This document shows, piece after piece, positions 7,701 through 16,088 of a stretch of DNA of 64,000 bases. The notes beneath the pieces were generated by a model, which saw nothing but the letters and a program-made list of their open reading frames with translations, made no database searches and had not been told where the DNA came from. Source of the DNA: Elusimicrobiales bacterium. Lineage in GTDB: Bacteria; Elusimicrobiota; Elusimicrobia; Elusimicrobiales; UBA9959. Location: assembly GCA_028688015.1 (NCBI GenBank), contig JAQTZB010000005.1:114028-178027 (forward strand), given 5' to 3'. The position numbers were made by a program, and so were the translations under genes. The stretch's first letter is position 1. Every line of letters begins with the position of its first letter.

Positions 7701-9110
7701 TCAGGGGTTGCGCGGGTTGTCCTCGTCGCCGTTGATGTGGGAGAGGGCCGAGTTCTGGCCTTCGGCGGCGCGCACGCGGTCCATGATGGTCTGCCAGGAA
7801 GGCCGCTCGCCCATCGTGACGCTCCTCAGGAAGGCCACGTCCACCTTGGCGCCCACGTCGAAGGCGGCGCCGATGCCGGTGGTCATGATATCAAGGTTCG
7901 TGGTGCCCTTGGGGTCGGCGGCAGAGCGCTTCAGGCGGAAGAAGGCGGTATTGTAATAGGCGTAGGTGGAGCAGCCCTGGAACACGAAGATCTGGTACTT
8001 GTTCTGCGGCAGCGCGAGGGTCTGGCCGGAGTCCTCCGCCAGGCGCTCCGGGCTCAGGTAGCCGCCCAGGCCCGAGTGGCCGTCGTAGAGGAACACGTCG
8101 GCGGTGCGCATCGCGCGCACGGCCTCGGAGGCGAACTCCGCGCTGCCGGGGTCCATAAGGAGCATCTCCACGGCGGTGCGTTTGGTGCCGAAGCGGAAGG
8201 AGAGGCGTTTACGGCGCGGCTCGTCCACGGTGACCTGGAAGCCGGCCGACTTCAGCCCGGCGAAGGCGTCGTTGAAGGTCTTCTTGCCCAGGTCGCCGCT
8301 CTGGAAATTCTCGTCCACGCCTACCAGGTAGCTCACCTGCAGCGTCTCGCCGGAGCCGTTGTCTCCGTAGAGGCGCGCATAATCCGGATAGGTGTTGCGC
8401 GTCATCGGCATGGGGGTCAGGTCGGTCTGCACGCCCACCAGGTCGCCGCCGTCTATCGGGCAGCCTTCCTGGTAAGGGTTCCAGAAGTACCAGAAATCGC
8501 CTTCGCTGTTGTAATGCTCGTCGGTGCAGAGGTTCTTGCGGGAAGAGGGAGTAGGGAAGCCTTTCTTGTAGATGGTCACCGGGTCGCGCGGCAGCACGAA
8601 GTTGATGCGCGTGGTTCCGCCGCCCCGGAACAGGCTGGAGGCGAAGACCACTACGTCGTCGTAGGAATAGGAAATTTTGGCGTAGGGCTCGTTCGGCACC
8701 TTCTCGGAACCGAGCAGCGTCACCTTATAATCGCCCGAAGGGATGCCGGGGTTTTCGTCGAAGCCGGGGTGCGTGGTGAAGGCCCCGTACATGTGCTGCA
8801 GCTGCAGGTCCACCAGCTCCGAGATCTTCGCCTTCTGGCGGGAGTCGGAGAGTATCTGCGACACGGCGCCAGTGTAGGCGGCGGGCACCTTGTAATACAG
8901 GTAGGCGTTGAAGCGCATGCGGGCCTGGCGGGAATCGTTGCCGTACCAGCGGTCGCCGCCGGGCGCGGCCGGGGCGGCGTAGGGGACCGGGAAGGCCCCG
9001 GCCGGGCTGAAGTTTTTAAGAGAGGCGGCGGTTACGGCGAGGTCGCCGAAGTCGGCGGCGCCGGCGGTACCGGCGGAAAACAGGGCGAGGGCGAATATTG
9101 CTTGCTTCAT
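7701..9110 (-). CDS. Exported protein with caspase-like (clan CD) His/Cys motifs
   Basis: The 469-residue protein has a signal peptide (MKQAIFALALFSAGTAGA). In its C-terminal third it shows DVFLYDGHSGLGG (His345) and, 35 residues on, YQIFVFQGCSTYAYYN (Cys380). A hydrophobic strand ending in D-G-H-S/G and another ending in G-C-S is the hallmark of clan CD cysteine peptidases (caspase, gingipain, clostripain). The N-terminal 300 residues look beta-rich and are unassigned. Four clear C11 peptidases occur 20 kb away, but this protein is not an obvious member of that family. Catalysis is inferred from the dyad only. Confidence 0.7.
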   Translation of the reverse strand: MKQAIFALALFSAGTAGAADFGDLAVTAASLKNFSPAGAFPVPYAAPAAPGGDRWYGNDSRQARMRFNAYLYYKVPAAYTGAVSQILSDSRQKAKISELVDLQLQHMYGAFTTHPGFDENPGIPSGDYKVTLLGSEKVPNEPYAKISYSYDDVVVFASSLFRGGGTTRINFVLPRDPVTIYKKGFPTPSSRKNLCTDEHYNSEGDFWYFWNPYQEGCPIDGGDLVGVQTDLTPMPMTRNTYPDYARLYGDNGSGETLQVSYLVGVDENFQSGDLGKKTFNDAFAGLKSAGFQVTVDEPRRKRLSFRFGTKRTAVEMLLMDPGSAEFASEAVRAMRTADVFLYDGHSGLGGYLSPERLAEDSGQTLALPQNKYQIFVFQGCSTYAYYNTAFFRLKRSAADPKGTTNLDIMTTGIGAAFDVGAKVDVAFLRSVTMGERPSWQTIMDRVRAAEGQNSALSHINGDEDNPRNP

Positions 9111-9257
9111 GCACGCTCCTTTAACTTACCCTTATATTATCGCGCTTTCAGCGTGCGGCCGTATGGGTCAAAAGCCCCCTTTTCCGGTCTTTTTTGGGCG
9201 GCCCGGCCTGGGCCTTTGGTTCCACAGCCGCCCTTTCCCCCGCACTGCGGCAATTTG

Positions 9258-9263
9258 TATCAT
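9258..9263 (+). promoter_or_regulatory. -10 box close to the gsk start codon
   Basis: TATCAT lies 10 nt upstream of the ATG at 9274. No Shine-Dalgarno is seen between them, so the transcript would have at most a few untranslated bases. Confidence 0.45.
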
Positions 9264-9273
9264 AGTCTCTCCT

Positions 9274-10572
9274 ATGAAATTCCCCGGCAAAAGAAAGAGC
9301 GAGCATTACTTCCCCGTCACCGAAAAAGGCCGCGAAAGCGCCGACCCGCATTACCTGCAGGCCGAGCCCTTCTACCTGGTGGGCATAGACCAGCTGCTGG
9401 TGGACATAGAATGCTCCGTGGAACAGGAATTCCTGGCCAAGCGCGGCCTCAAGCGCGGCGAGTCGCAGCTCATAGACGACGCGCTGGCCGAGGAGGTCTA
9501 CCGGGACCTCAAGGCGGCCGGCAAGGTGCGCGGGGAATACGCCGGCGGCTCCGTGGGCAACACGCTGCACAACTATTCCGTGCTGTCGGAGGAGCGCTCG
9601 GTGGCGCTGGGCGCCATCAGCCGCAACATCACGCTGGGCGACTACGCCTTCAAGTATATCCGCAACACCAGTTCAAAGGTGGACCTGTCCTGGCTGCAGC
9701 CCTCCGAGAACGCGATGGGGCGGGCCATGTGCTTCGTCACGCCCGACGGAGAGCGCACCTTCGGCATCAGCAAGGGCTGCATGAACGACCTCTCCCCGGA
9801 CTACATCCCGGCCGAGGTGATAGAGAAAGCCTCGGCGCTGCTGATCTCCGCCTACCTGCTGCGCGACGAAAAGGACCCGATCTTCGGCGCCACCAGCAAG
9901 GCCTGCGAGATAGCGCTAAAAGCGCGCGTGCCGGTGGTGCTGACGCTGGGCACCGCCTCGCTCATCGAATCCAAAAAGAACTTCTTTCGCGACTTTATAA
10001 AAAAGTACGTCACCTGCGTGGCCATGAACGACCAGGAGGCGCTGGCGCTGACGGGCATCAAAGACCCGCTGATGGCCGCCGACGACGCGCTGGGGCTGGC
10101 CGACCTGGCGCTGCTGACCGTGGGCGAGCACGGCCTCTACCTGGCCGGCTGGGTGGACGAGGCGTACGCGCGCAAGACCACGCACAAGCTGCACACCAAG
10201 TCGCTGGTGGACTATAACCTCTACGAGTTCAGCCGGCCGATGCGCCGGGAGGACTGCAAAAACCCGCTGAAGATCTACACGCACATCAACCCTTTCCTCG
10301 GCGGGCCCAAGATCATCAAGAACACAAATGGCGCCGGCGACGGCGCGCTGGCCGCGCTGCTGCACGACATGGGCGCGCGCAAGTACCACCAGGCCAAGGT
10401 GCCCAAGTCGCCCAAGAACATGGTGGAATCCCTGACCTACTCCTCGATGTCGCAGATCTCCAAGTACGCCAACCGCGTCAGCTTCGAGGTGCTGGCGCAG
10501 AACTCCCCGCGCCTGACGCGCGGCCTGCCCGAGCGGGAGGACAGCCTGCAAGAGGCCTACTGGGACGCCTGA
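9274..10572 (+). CDS. gsk: Inosine-guanosine kinase
   Basis: The 432-residue PfkB-family kinase can be aligned with E. coli Gsk almost end to end. It starts MKFPGKRKSEHYFPV, has VGIDQLLVDIE, the GGSVGNTLHNYSVL substrate loop, NTNGAGDGALAALLHD with the catalytic Asp, and ends SPRLTRGLPEREDSLQEAYWD. It phosphorylates inosine and guanosine to IMP and GMP in purine salvage. The ATG at 9274 reproduces the family N-terminus, so the long in-frame extension upstream is not coding. Such closeness to proteobacterial Gsk in this background suggests lateral transfer, although codon use matches the neighbours. Confidence 0.95.
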   Translation: MKFPGKRKSEHYFPVTEKGRESADPHYLQAEPFYLVGIDQLLVDIECSVEQEFLAKRGLKRGESQLIDDALAEEVYRDLKAAGKVRGEYAGGSVGNTLHNYSVLSEERSVALGAISRNITLGDYAFKYIRNTSSKVDLSWLQPSENAMGRAMCFVTPDGERTFGISKGCMNDLSPDYIPAEVIEKASALLISAYLLRDEKDPIFGATSKACEIALKARVPVVLTLGTASLIESKKNFFRDFIKKYVTCVAMNDQEALALTGIKDPLMAADDALGLADLALLTVGEHGLYLAGWVDEAYARKTTHKLHTKSLVDYNLYEFSRPMRREDCKNPLKIYTHINPFLGGPKIIKNTNGAGDGALAALLHDMGARKYHQAKVPKSPKNMVESLTYSSMSQISKYANRVSFEVLAQNSPRLTRGLPEREDSLQEAYWDA

Positions 10573-10616
10573 CGGCGGAGATTTTAGGTAGAATGTTAAA
10601 AGGGGCCGGGACTACT

Positions 10617-11309
10617 ATGTTCTGCAAATACACCATTAAATTCGAAGACGGGCAGGAAAAGGTGATAGACATCGACGTTGACCCGGCCACCTACACCGTC
10701 AAGCCCGCCGCCGGCGGCGAACCTCCGGCCTGGGCCCTGCTGGAGAACAATAAGTGCCCCATGTGCCCGCTGGACGGCGCGGCCCACAAGTACTGCCCGA
10801 TAGCGCAGAACCTGGCCGACATCACCCGCACCTTCGCCGACAAGGCCTCCACGATGGTCGTGGAGACGCGCGTGCTGACGCAGGAGCGGGAATATTTCAA
10901 GAAGACCAGCCTGCAGTCCGCGCTGAGCTCGGTCATCGGCATCTACATGGTGACCAGCGGCTGCCCGGTGATGCGCATCCTCACCCCGATGGCGCGCTTC
11001 CACCTGCCTTTCGCCACGCTCGCGGAAACCGTCTACCGGTCCATCTCGTCCTACCTGCTGCGGCAGTATCTGCGCAGGAAGAAAGGGCTGGAGCCGGACT
11101 GGGAGCTGAAAAAACTCAACGAGGCCTACAAGACCATCGAGACGCTGAACCTCTGCATCACCAACCGGGTCCGCAGCGCCTCCAGCAAGGACGCCAACTA
11201 CAACGCCGTCATCATCCTCGACGCCTTCGCCAAGATGGTGCCGTGGAATATAGACCGCGGCCTGTCGGAGAAGGACCTGATGCTGCCCGAAGAGGACAGC
11301 CGGCCCTGA
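10617..11309 (+). CDS. Conserved hypothetical protein, Cys-rich N-terminal half
   Basis: A soluble protein of 230 residues beginning MFCKYTIKFEDGQEKVIDID. A central KCPMCPLDGAAHKYCPIAQ segment carries three Cys and a His and could bind metal. The helical second half includes LRQYLRRKKGLEPDWELKKL. The pattern recalls the DUF6901 group, which I cannot verify here. An in-frame ATG at 10593 overlaps a TAGAAT -10 hexamer (10589-10594), so it should not be transcribed. The start at 10617 has AGGGG 11 nt upstream. It lies 44 bp after gsk with its own promoter. Confidence 0.7.
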   Translation: MFCKYTIKFEDGQEKVIDIDVDPATYTVKPAAGGEPPAWALLENNKCPMCPLDGAAHKYCPIAQNLADITRTFADKASTMVVETRVLTQEREYFKKTSLQSALSSVIGIYMVTSGCPVMRILTPMARFHLPFATLAETVYRSISSYLLRQYLRRKKGLEPDWELKKLNEAYKTIETLNLCITNRVRSASSKDANYNAVIILDAFAKMVPWNIDRGLSEKDLMLPEEDSRP

Positions 11310-11321
11310 CGCCGCTTAACC

Positions 11322-11720
11322 TCAGCCTTTCACAAGCTTGACCCAGACCTCGCGGACGCGGGGCCCGTCATATTCGCACAGGTAGAGACCCTGCCACGTG
11401 CCCAGCTGCAGCGCCCCCTCCTCCACGAAGACCGTCAGAGACGGCCCCACCAGCACGGCCTTGATGTGGGCCGGGGAATTTCCTTCCGCGTGGCGGTAGG
11501 GAAAGTCCGCGGAGATGGTCTTGTCCAGGTTCGCGATTATATCGCGCTTCACGTCCGGGTCCGCGTTCTCGTTGATCGCCAGGCCGCAGGTAGTATGCGG
11601 CACGAAAACGTGGCAGACCCCGCTCTCCAGCCCGTTCTCCCGCACCACCTCGTGCACCTCGCGGGTAATGTCGGCCATCTCGGCCTTGCCCGAAGTTCTC
11701 ACTTTGAATTTGTGCGTCAT
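11322..11720 (-). CDS. yjbQ: YjbQ family protein (UPF0047)
   Basis: The 132-residue protein shows the YjbQ signature in order: GVCHVFVPHTTCGLAINENADPDV (split around residues 35-58), HAEGNSPAHIKAVLVG, and LGTWQGLYLCEYDGPR near the C-terminus. The conserved His and Cys residues form the site reported to carry weak thiamine-phosphate synthase activity in E. coli YjbQ, though its true role is unclear. It is cytoplasmic, transcribed alone and convergent with the gene ending at 11309. Confidence 0.93.
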   Translation of the reverse strand: MTHKFKVRTSGKAEMADITREVHEVVRENGLESGVCHVFVPHTTCGLAINENADPDVKRDIIANLDKTISADFPYRHAEGNSPAHIKAVLVGPSLTVFVEEGALQLGTWQGLYLCEYDGPRVREVWVKLVKG

Positions 11721-11866
11721 CGCCCCCCCCTGTTCCGCGCGGCCGCGGGGCCAGCGTCAAGCCAATAATACAAACTTTCCGCTCCGCGTTCCGAGCGCCG
11801 GATAATTTGATATATTATACGGACCGCCAAGAAGCGGCGCCGGGCCCGGCGTATCACGGGGGATAC

Positions 11867-12217
11867 ATGAAAGTTCTTATCGTAGACGACAACAGCAGCA
11901 CGAGGGAGATGGTGAAGATCATCCTGCAGCGCACCGGCCACGAGGTGGTGGGCGAAGCCGGCGACGGCGACGCCGCCATGAAGGCCTTCACCGAGCTCAA
12001 GCCCGAGGTGGTGCTGCTGGACATCATCATGCCGGGCAAGTCCGGCCTACAGGTGCTGGGGGAGATGCGCGCGTTGGACCCGGAGGCCAAGATCGTGATG
12101 CTGACCGCCGTGGACCAGGACGAAGTGAACAGCCGCCTGCTCAGCGAAGGCGCGGCGGCCATTATCTACAAGCCGTTCTCCTACGACGACTTCGAGAAGA
12201 CTTTCAACAAGCTTTGA
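11867..12217 (+). CDS. Single-domain response regulator (CheY-like)
   Basis: This 116-residue receiver has VLIVDDNSS with the acidic pair, VVLLDIIMPGKSGL with the phospho-acceptor Asp, the switch Thr in VMLTAVD, and IIYKPFSYDD with the conserved Lys. It has no output domain, so it signals by protein contact. The ATG at 11867 has a GGGGGA Shine-Dalgarno. A CheC-like gene begins 9 bp downstream and a histidine kinase follows 150 bp later, which points to one phosphorelay. Confidence 0.95.
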   Translation: MKVLIVDDNSSTREMVKIILQRTGHEVVGEAGDGDAAMKAFTELKPEVVLLDIIMPGKSGLQVLGEMRALDPEAKIVMLTAVDQDEVNSRLLSEGAAAIIYKPFSYDDFEKTFNKL

Positions 12218-12225
12218 GCGCAACA

Positions 12226-12750
12226 ATGAACTCCGCTACGCAGGAAAAATTATCTCAGTTGGCGCGGTCGGCTCTTGAGACCTGCCTCGGCAGGCTTTCA
12301 GCCGTGACCCCGGGCCGCTGGTCGGTTGAGTCCGCCCGCGCGCTCCCGCCGGGCACGCCGTTCGTCCCGGCCGCCGGCCAGGGCGCGGAGGCCGTAGTCA
12401 TGGGCGTATCGCTGCCGGCCTCCTTCTCCACCGTGCTGCTGTTCGCCTCCGGGGACGCTCCGCTGCTGGCGGCCGCCTTCTCACCGGCGCCCCCCGCCGC
12501 TGCCAGCGAGGGTGAGACGGCGCTGCTTGAGATCGGCAATATCACTCTTAACGCGCTGGTCAACGCCCTGTTGCGTTCCATCAGGCGCAGTTCCATCCCG
12601 TCCGTCCCGGTCCGCCTGCCGGCCGTGGACCTGAAACCGCATCCAGGCTGCGGCGCTGTCATTGTAACCTTCTCCGTCGAGCTCGCAGGCCGCACCGCCC
12701 GGGCCGAGATAGCGGCCTTCCTGCCGCCGGCGTTGACAGCGGCGTTCTGA
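12226..12750 (+). CDS. CheC/CheX-like phosphatase-type protein
   Basis: The product (174 residues from the ATG; a TTG at 12214 would add four) contains GETALLEIGNITLNALVNAL. This matches the E-x2-N active-site helix of the CheC/CheX/FliY family, which dephosphorylates CheY-P. Only one such motif is visible, whereas CheC usually has two. Its place directly behind a CheY-like receiver fits a role in clearing that receiver's phosphate. The N-terminal half (about 80 residues) is less typical, so the call is moderate. Confidence 0.7.
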   Translation: MNSATQEKLSQLARSALETCLGRLSAVTPGRWSVESARALPPGTPFVPAAGQGAEAVVMGVSLPASFSTVLLFASGDAPLLAAAFSPAPPAAASEGETALLEIGNITLNALVNALLRSIRRSSIPSVPVRLPAVDLKPHPGCGAVIVTFSVELAGRTARAEIAAFLPPALTAAF

Positions 12751-12888
12751 ACTCCCTCCGGATATGAAGAAGATCAGCTTCCTGCCGCAAGGCAGGCGGC
12801 CCGCTCTTCCATATAAGGAAACGCCCTCAGGCCGCGGCCGGCGCCGCCCGCGCCCGCGGGACCGCGCACAAAGCCGCCGGACTTTTTG

Positions 12889-12894
12889 TATCAT
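12889..12894 (+). promoter_or_regulatory. -10 box for a probably leaderless histidine kinase mRNA
   Basis: TATCAT lies 8 nt before the ATG at 12903, in an AT-rich patch inside GC-rich DNA. No Shine-Dalgarno is present. Confidence 0.5.
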
Positions 12895-12902
12895 TATTAC
12901 AG

Positions 12903-14897
12903 ATGGGCGAATCCACGGGTCGCGTACTAGTGGTCACCAGCGGCAAAGAGCTGCTGGACGAGATGCTTCCCTCCATGTCCGGCCGGGGGATGGAGCTTGT
13001 CGTCGTTCCGACCCTGAAATACGCGGCCGCCCGCCTGGGCCAGGGTGATTGTTCGGCTCTGGTAGTGGACTTCAACCGCGTCCCCCCCGCCGAGCGCGAA
13101 GACTTCCTGGCGCTGCATAAACAATTTCCCAAGGTCCACCTGTTCACCCTCGAGTCGGTAGGCAGCATAGCGCCCACGCTCAGTTCTCCGCTGCGGCGCC
13201 TGACCTGGCCGTTGCCCATGGGGTTCGCCGACCAGGTCCGCGTCACCGCCCGCATGGTCATCCTGCTGGCCGACCAAGTGCTCTTCTCCACCAACGCCGT
13301 GCAGAACGCCCTGCAGCAGTCCGGCGTACAGCCCATCTCCCTCGATACCATCACCGGCCTGCCCGGCTTCATCCGGAGCCAGAACGAGGCGCGCATCCTG
13401 GCCACCCAGCCTAAGCAGACCAAAAAATCCTGGTCACTGCTGGGCGGGAGCGTGGAAGAGGCCGCGCCCGCGGGGCCCCTGCCGGTCAACGTGGTGGTGG
13501 CCCAGTTCAGCGGCACGCAGAAGCAGGCCGAGGCCCTGGACGCCGCCATCCGCGGCGAATCCCCCGAGGCCGTCAGCTACCTGCTCTCCGGCGCCGAAAT
13601 GGTGAAAACGGCGATCCAGCTTCTCAAGGACGGCTGCCCGGTGGCGCTGCAGCGCGACCAGGCGGGCCGCATAGCCGGCATCCTGGTGGAGAACAGCGAG
13701 GGCGCCGAGCTGCGCCTCAAGAAGCGCGAGACCGAGCGCATCCTGCTGCTCGACAATTTCAAGCCGGCCGTGACGCTGCTGAGCCAGGCCCTGATGGGCG
13801 CGGGCTACGAAGTAGTCTCCACGATGGACGGCGCCGAAGCCCTGGGGCTGTGCCAGAAGGGCTCCTTTCACCTGGCGGTGCTGGGCACCTCCGCCGCCTC
13901 TTCCCAGTATTCCGGGGCCGAGCTCGCCACCAAGATGCGCGAGCGAGACCCCGACCTGCGCATCATTTTCATGGTGGACCAGTATCCGCTAAAGGCCGCG
14001 CTCAAGGGCGTCAGCCAGGTGGTGGAGCTGGGCCTCGACGACGCGCTGCTCAAGGAGGCCACCGGCTCGGTGGAGCCCTCGCGCCTGATCTTCTCGGTGG
14101 AGAAGGCCCTGGAGCGGCGCTTCCTGCTGCTCGAGAACGCGCGCCTGCTGAAAGAGACGCAGGAGCAGAAGACCCAGCTAGAGCTGGTCAACGGCTTCCA
14201 GAAGAAATTTTTCGCGACCGTCGCGCACGACGTGAAGAGCCCGCTGACGGCCATCCTCGGCTACTCAGAGGTGCTCGGCAAGAAGCTGCAGGCGATGCCG
14301 GGCGAGCAGCGCTACGCCGCCAACATCCAGACCTCGGCCAAGACGCTCAATGTCCTGATCTCAGACCTCGTCGACCTGGCCGCCATGGAAAGCGGCAAGC
14401 TGCGCGTGGAAATAGGCAGCCTCAACCTCATGGGGGTCATCACCGACGTCTTCGAGCGCGTCAAGATAGCCGCCGCCGCCCGCAAGCTCAACATGACCCT
14501 CGAGACCCCGCCCGTCCTGCCGCCTCTGGCCGGAGACGACGCCCGCGTGGGCCAGGTAGTGCAGAACCTCTGCACCAACGCCATCCAGTACACCAAGGAA
14601 GGCGGCAAGATCACCATCAAGGCGGAGCTCAAGCCGGACCGCGTCGAGGTCAGCGTGATCGACACCGGTATCGGCATCTCGAAAGAAGACCTGCCGCGCG
14701 TGTGGGAGCGGTTCTTCCAGACCAAGGAAGCGATGGGCATGCGCAAGGCCGGCTTCGGCCTCGGCCTCAAGATCGCCCGCGAGATCGTGCAGCGCCACGG
14801 CGGCGAGATGGGCATCGAGTCGGAACTCGGAGTCGGCTCGCGCTTTTTCTTCCACATCCCCCTCAAGTTCGCGGCCCCGGCCGCGCCCAAGGCTTAA
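12903..14897 (+). CDS. Soluble histidine kinase with two degenerate receiver-like domains
   Basis: The 664-residue protein has no membrane segment. Residues 1-120 and about 275-400 look like receiver folds (GRVLVVTSGKELLDEM; RILLLDNFKPAVTLLSQAL) but lack the phospho-acceptor Asp context. A short coiled coil leads to the kinase core: the H-box FFATVAHDVKSPLTAILGY with His442, the N-box QNLCTNAIQYT, G1 DTGIGIS, F-box ERFFQ and G2 GFGLGLKIA. It probably autophosphorylates on His442 and passes phosphate to the receiver at 11867 or 21999. The pseudo-receivers may sense protein partners instead of phosphate. Confidence 0.92.
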   Translation: MGESTGRVLVVTSGKELLDEMLPSMSGRGMELVVVPTLKYAAARLGQGDCSALVVDFNRVPPAEREDFLALHKQFPKVHLFTLESVGSIAPTLSSPLRRLTWPLPMGFADQVRVTARMVILLADQVLFSTNAVQNALQQSGVQPISLDTITGLPGFIRSQNEARILATQPKQTKKSWSLLGGSVEEAAPAGPLPVNVVVAQFSGTQKQAEALDAAIRGESPEAVSYLLSGAEMVKTAIQLLKDGCPVALQRDQAGRIAGILVENSEGAELRLKKRETERILLLDNFKPAVTLLSQALMGAGYEVVSTMDGAEALGLCQKGSFHLAVLGTSAASSQYSGAELATKMRERDPDLRIIFMVDQYPLKAALKGVSQVVELGLDDALLKEATGSVEPSRLIFSVEKALERRFLLLENARLLKETQEQKTQLELVNGFQKKFFATVAHDVKSPLTAILGYSEVLGKKLQAMPGEQRYAANIQTSAKTLNVLISDLVDLAAMESGKLRVEIGSLNLMGVITDVFERVKIAAAARKLNMTLETPPVLPPLAGDDARVGQVVQNLCTNAIQYTKEGGKITIKAELKPDRVEVSVIDTGIGISKEDLPRVWERFFQTKEAMGMRKAGFGLGLKIAREIVQRHGGEMGIESELGVGSRFFFHIPLKFAAPAAPKA

Positions 14898-14970
14898 CCC
14901 CGCTCTTCCGGCCGCGCAACCGCCGCGGCCGCCCGCGCGTATATACCTTGAAGAGATTAAAGGAGAAACC

Positions 14971-16026
14971 ATGCTGACTACCGCCCTTTCACTGTGCCTG
15001 CTCGCCGCCGCCGCGGCCCCGGCGGCCGCCGCCGAGTCTTTCCCGGCTGCCGGCCTGGCCGGGCTGCGGCTGGACTCCGAAGCCGCCTTCGCGGGGGTCT
15101 ACGGCTCCACCGGGCCGGCTATAGTGGTGGAGCAATTCAAGGACAACGCCGAATTCTTCAGCGTAACGCTGGAGACCGTAAAAGGCCGGCTCGAGATAAA
15201 GGCGGCGCTGAAACCCGAGAAGAAAAAAGAATACGGGGAGCGCCTGCGCCGGCATAACTCCTTCCTGCTCGGCCTCTTCTCGAAAGACAGCAAAGCCCCG
15301 GAAACCGGTTTCAGGATACGGCTGCCCGGCGGCCTGGACGCCGAGGTAACCCTGCGGGACGGCGACATAGACATTTCCGGGCTGCGCGGCAAGGTCGCGG
15401 CGGGGAGCGGGACGGGCAGGATCTCGATCTCCAAGATCTCGGGCGCCGTGGAAGCCGCGACCCGCACCGGCAAACTGGAGGTTTCCGATATCGAAGGTTC
15501 GGTCGCCCTGGAAGGCGGTACCGCCTCCGTCTCGGCGGAGCGGATAGCCGGAGACGCGCGCGTCAAGACGGGCACTGGCTCCATAGACGTCAAGGCCGTC
15601 AGCGGCGGCGCCGACCTGGCCGCGAACACCGGCAGCATAAGGCTGGCCGGGGTCGCCGGCCCCCTCAAGGCCGTCAGCGGCACCGGCTCGATAAAAGGCG
15701 AGACCGCCTCGGCGAAAGTGGAGGCGAGGACAAACACCGGCTCCATAGCCCTCAGCGGCCTGACCGGCAGGGCGGCGGCGCGCTGCGGCACGGGTTCGGT
15801 GACGCTGGCCTGGGATAAAGCTCCGGCCGGTGGCTCGGCCGAAGCCTCGGCGGATACCGGCAGCCTCGCGCTGAGCTTCCCCGCCGGCGCCAAACTCCGG
15901 GCGGACCTCTCCAGCGGGACCGGCAGCGTCAGGAACGAATTTGAAAATTTTTCGGGCGAGGGCGCGTTCATGGTGACCGCCAAGGCGGGCACCGGCAGCG
16001 TAAAGCTGGTAAAGAACGGAAAGTAA
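14971..16026 (+). CDS. Exported DUF4097-like beta-repeat protein
   Basis: A signal peptide (to about residue 21) is followed by a small N-terminal domain. From residue 120 on, the 351-residue protein is a run of roughly 20-residue beta repeats, each with a turn of the form T-G-T/S-G-S-I/V (GSGTGRISI, KTGTGSIDV, ANTGSIRL, SGTGSIKG, TNTGSIALS, CGTGSVTL, GTGSVRN, GTGSVKLV). This is the DUF4097 right-handed beta-solenoid type, of unknown function and often found at the envelope. The Shine-Dalgarno AAAGGAG is well placed. Terminator follows at 16043. Confidence 0.88.
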   Translation: MLTTALSLCLLAAAAAPAAAAESFPAAGLAGLRLDSEAAFAGVYGSTGPAIVVEQFKDNAEFFSVTLETVKGRLEIKAALKPEKKKEYGERLRRHNSFLLGLFSKDSKAPETGFRIRLPGGLDAEVTLRDGDIDISGLRGKVAAGSGTGRISISKISGAVEAATRTGKLEVSDIEGSVALEGGTASVSAERIAGDARVKTGTGSIDVKAVSGGADLAANTGSIRLAGVAGPLKAVSGTGSIKGETASAKVEARTNTGSIALSGLTGRAAARCGTGSVTLAWDKAPAGGSAEASADTGSLALSFPAGAKLRADLSSGTGSVRNEFENFSGEGAFMVTAKAGTGSVKLVKNGK

Positions 16027-16042
16027 GCGCGGCCGCGCAAAG

Positions 16043-16075
16043 AAAAACGCCGGGGCTATCCCCGGCGTTTTTTTG
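16043..16075. terminator. Bidirectional intrinsic terminator
   Basis: An AAACGCCGGGG stem (16045-16055) pairs with CCCCGGCGTTT (16060-16070) around CTAT, with a T-run after it. It separates converging genes. Confidence 0.87.
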
Positions 16076-16088
16076 CGCCCGGCCGGCC

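Noticed and set aside
7737..10217. Very long plus-strand open frame (826 codons) across the clan CD-like gene and into gsk
   Set aside because: It is antisense to one gene and out of frame with the other, with Gly/Arg/His-rich low-complexity output typical of GC-rich shadow frames. The genes it covers have signal peptides and family motifs.
12764..13048. ATG-led frame of 94 codons before the histidine kinase
   Set aside because: Runs out of frame into the kinase gene, has an Arg/Pro-rich product and no ribosome site. The region 12751-12902 is better read as the kinase promoter region.
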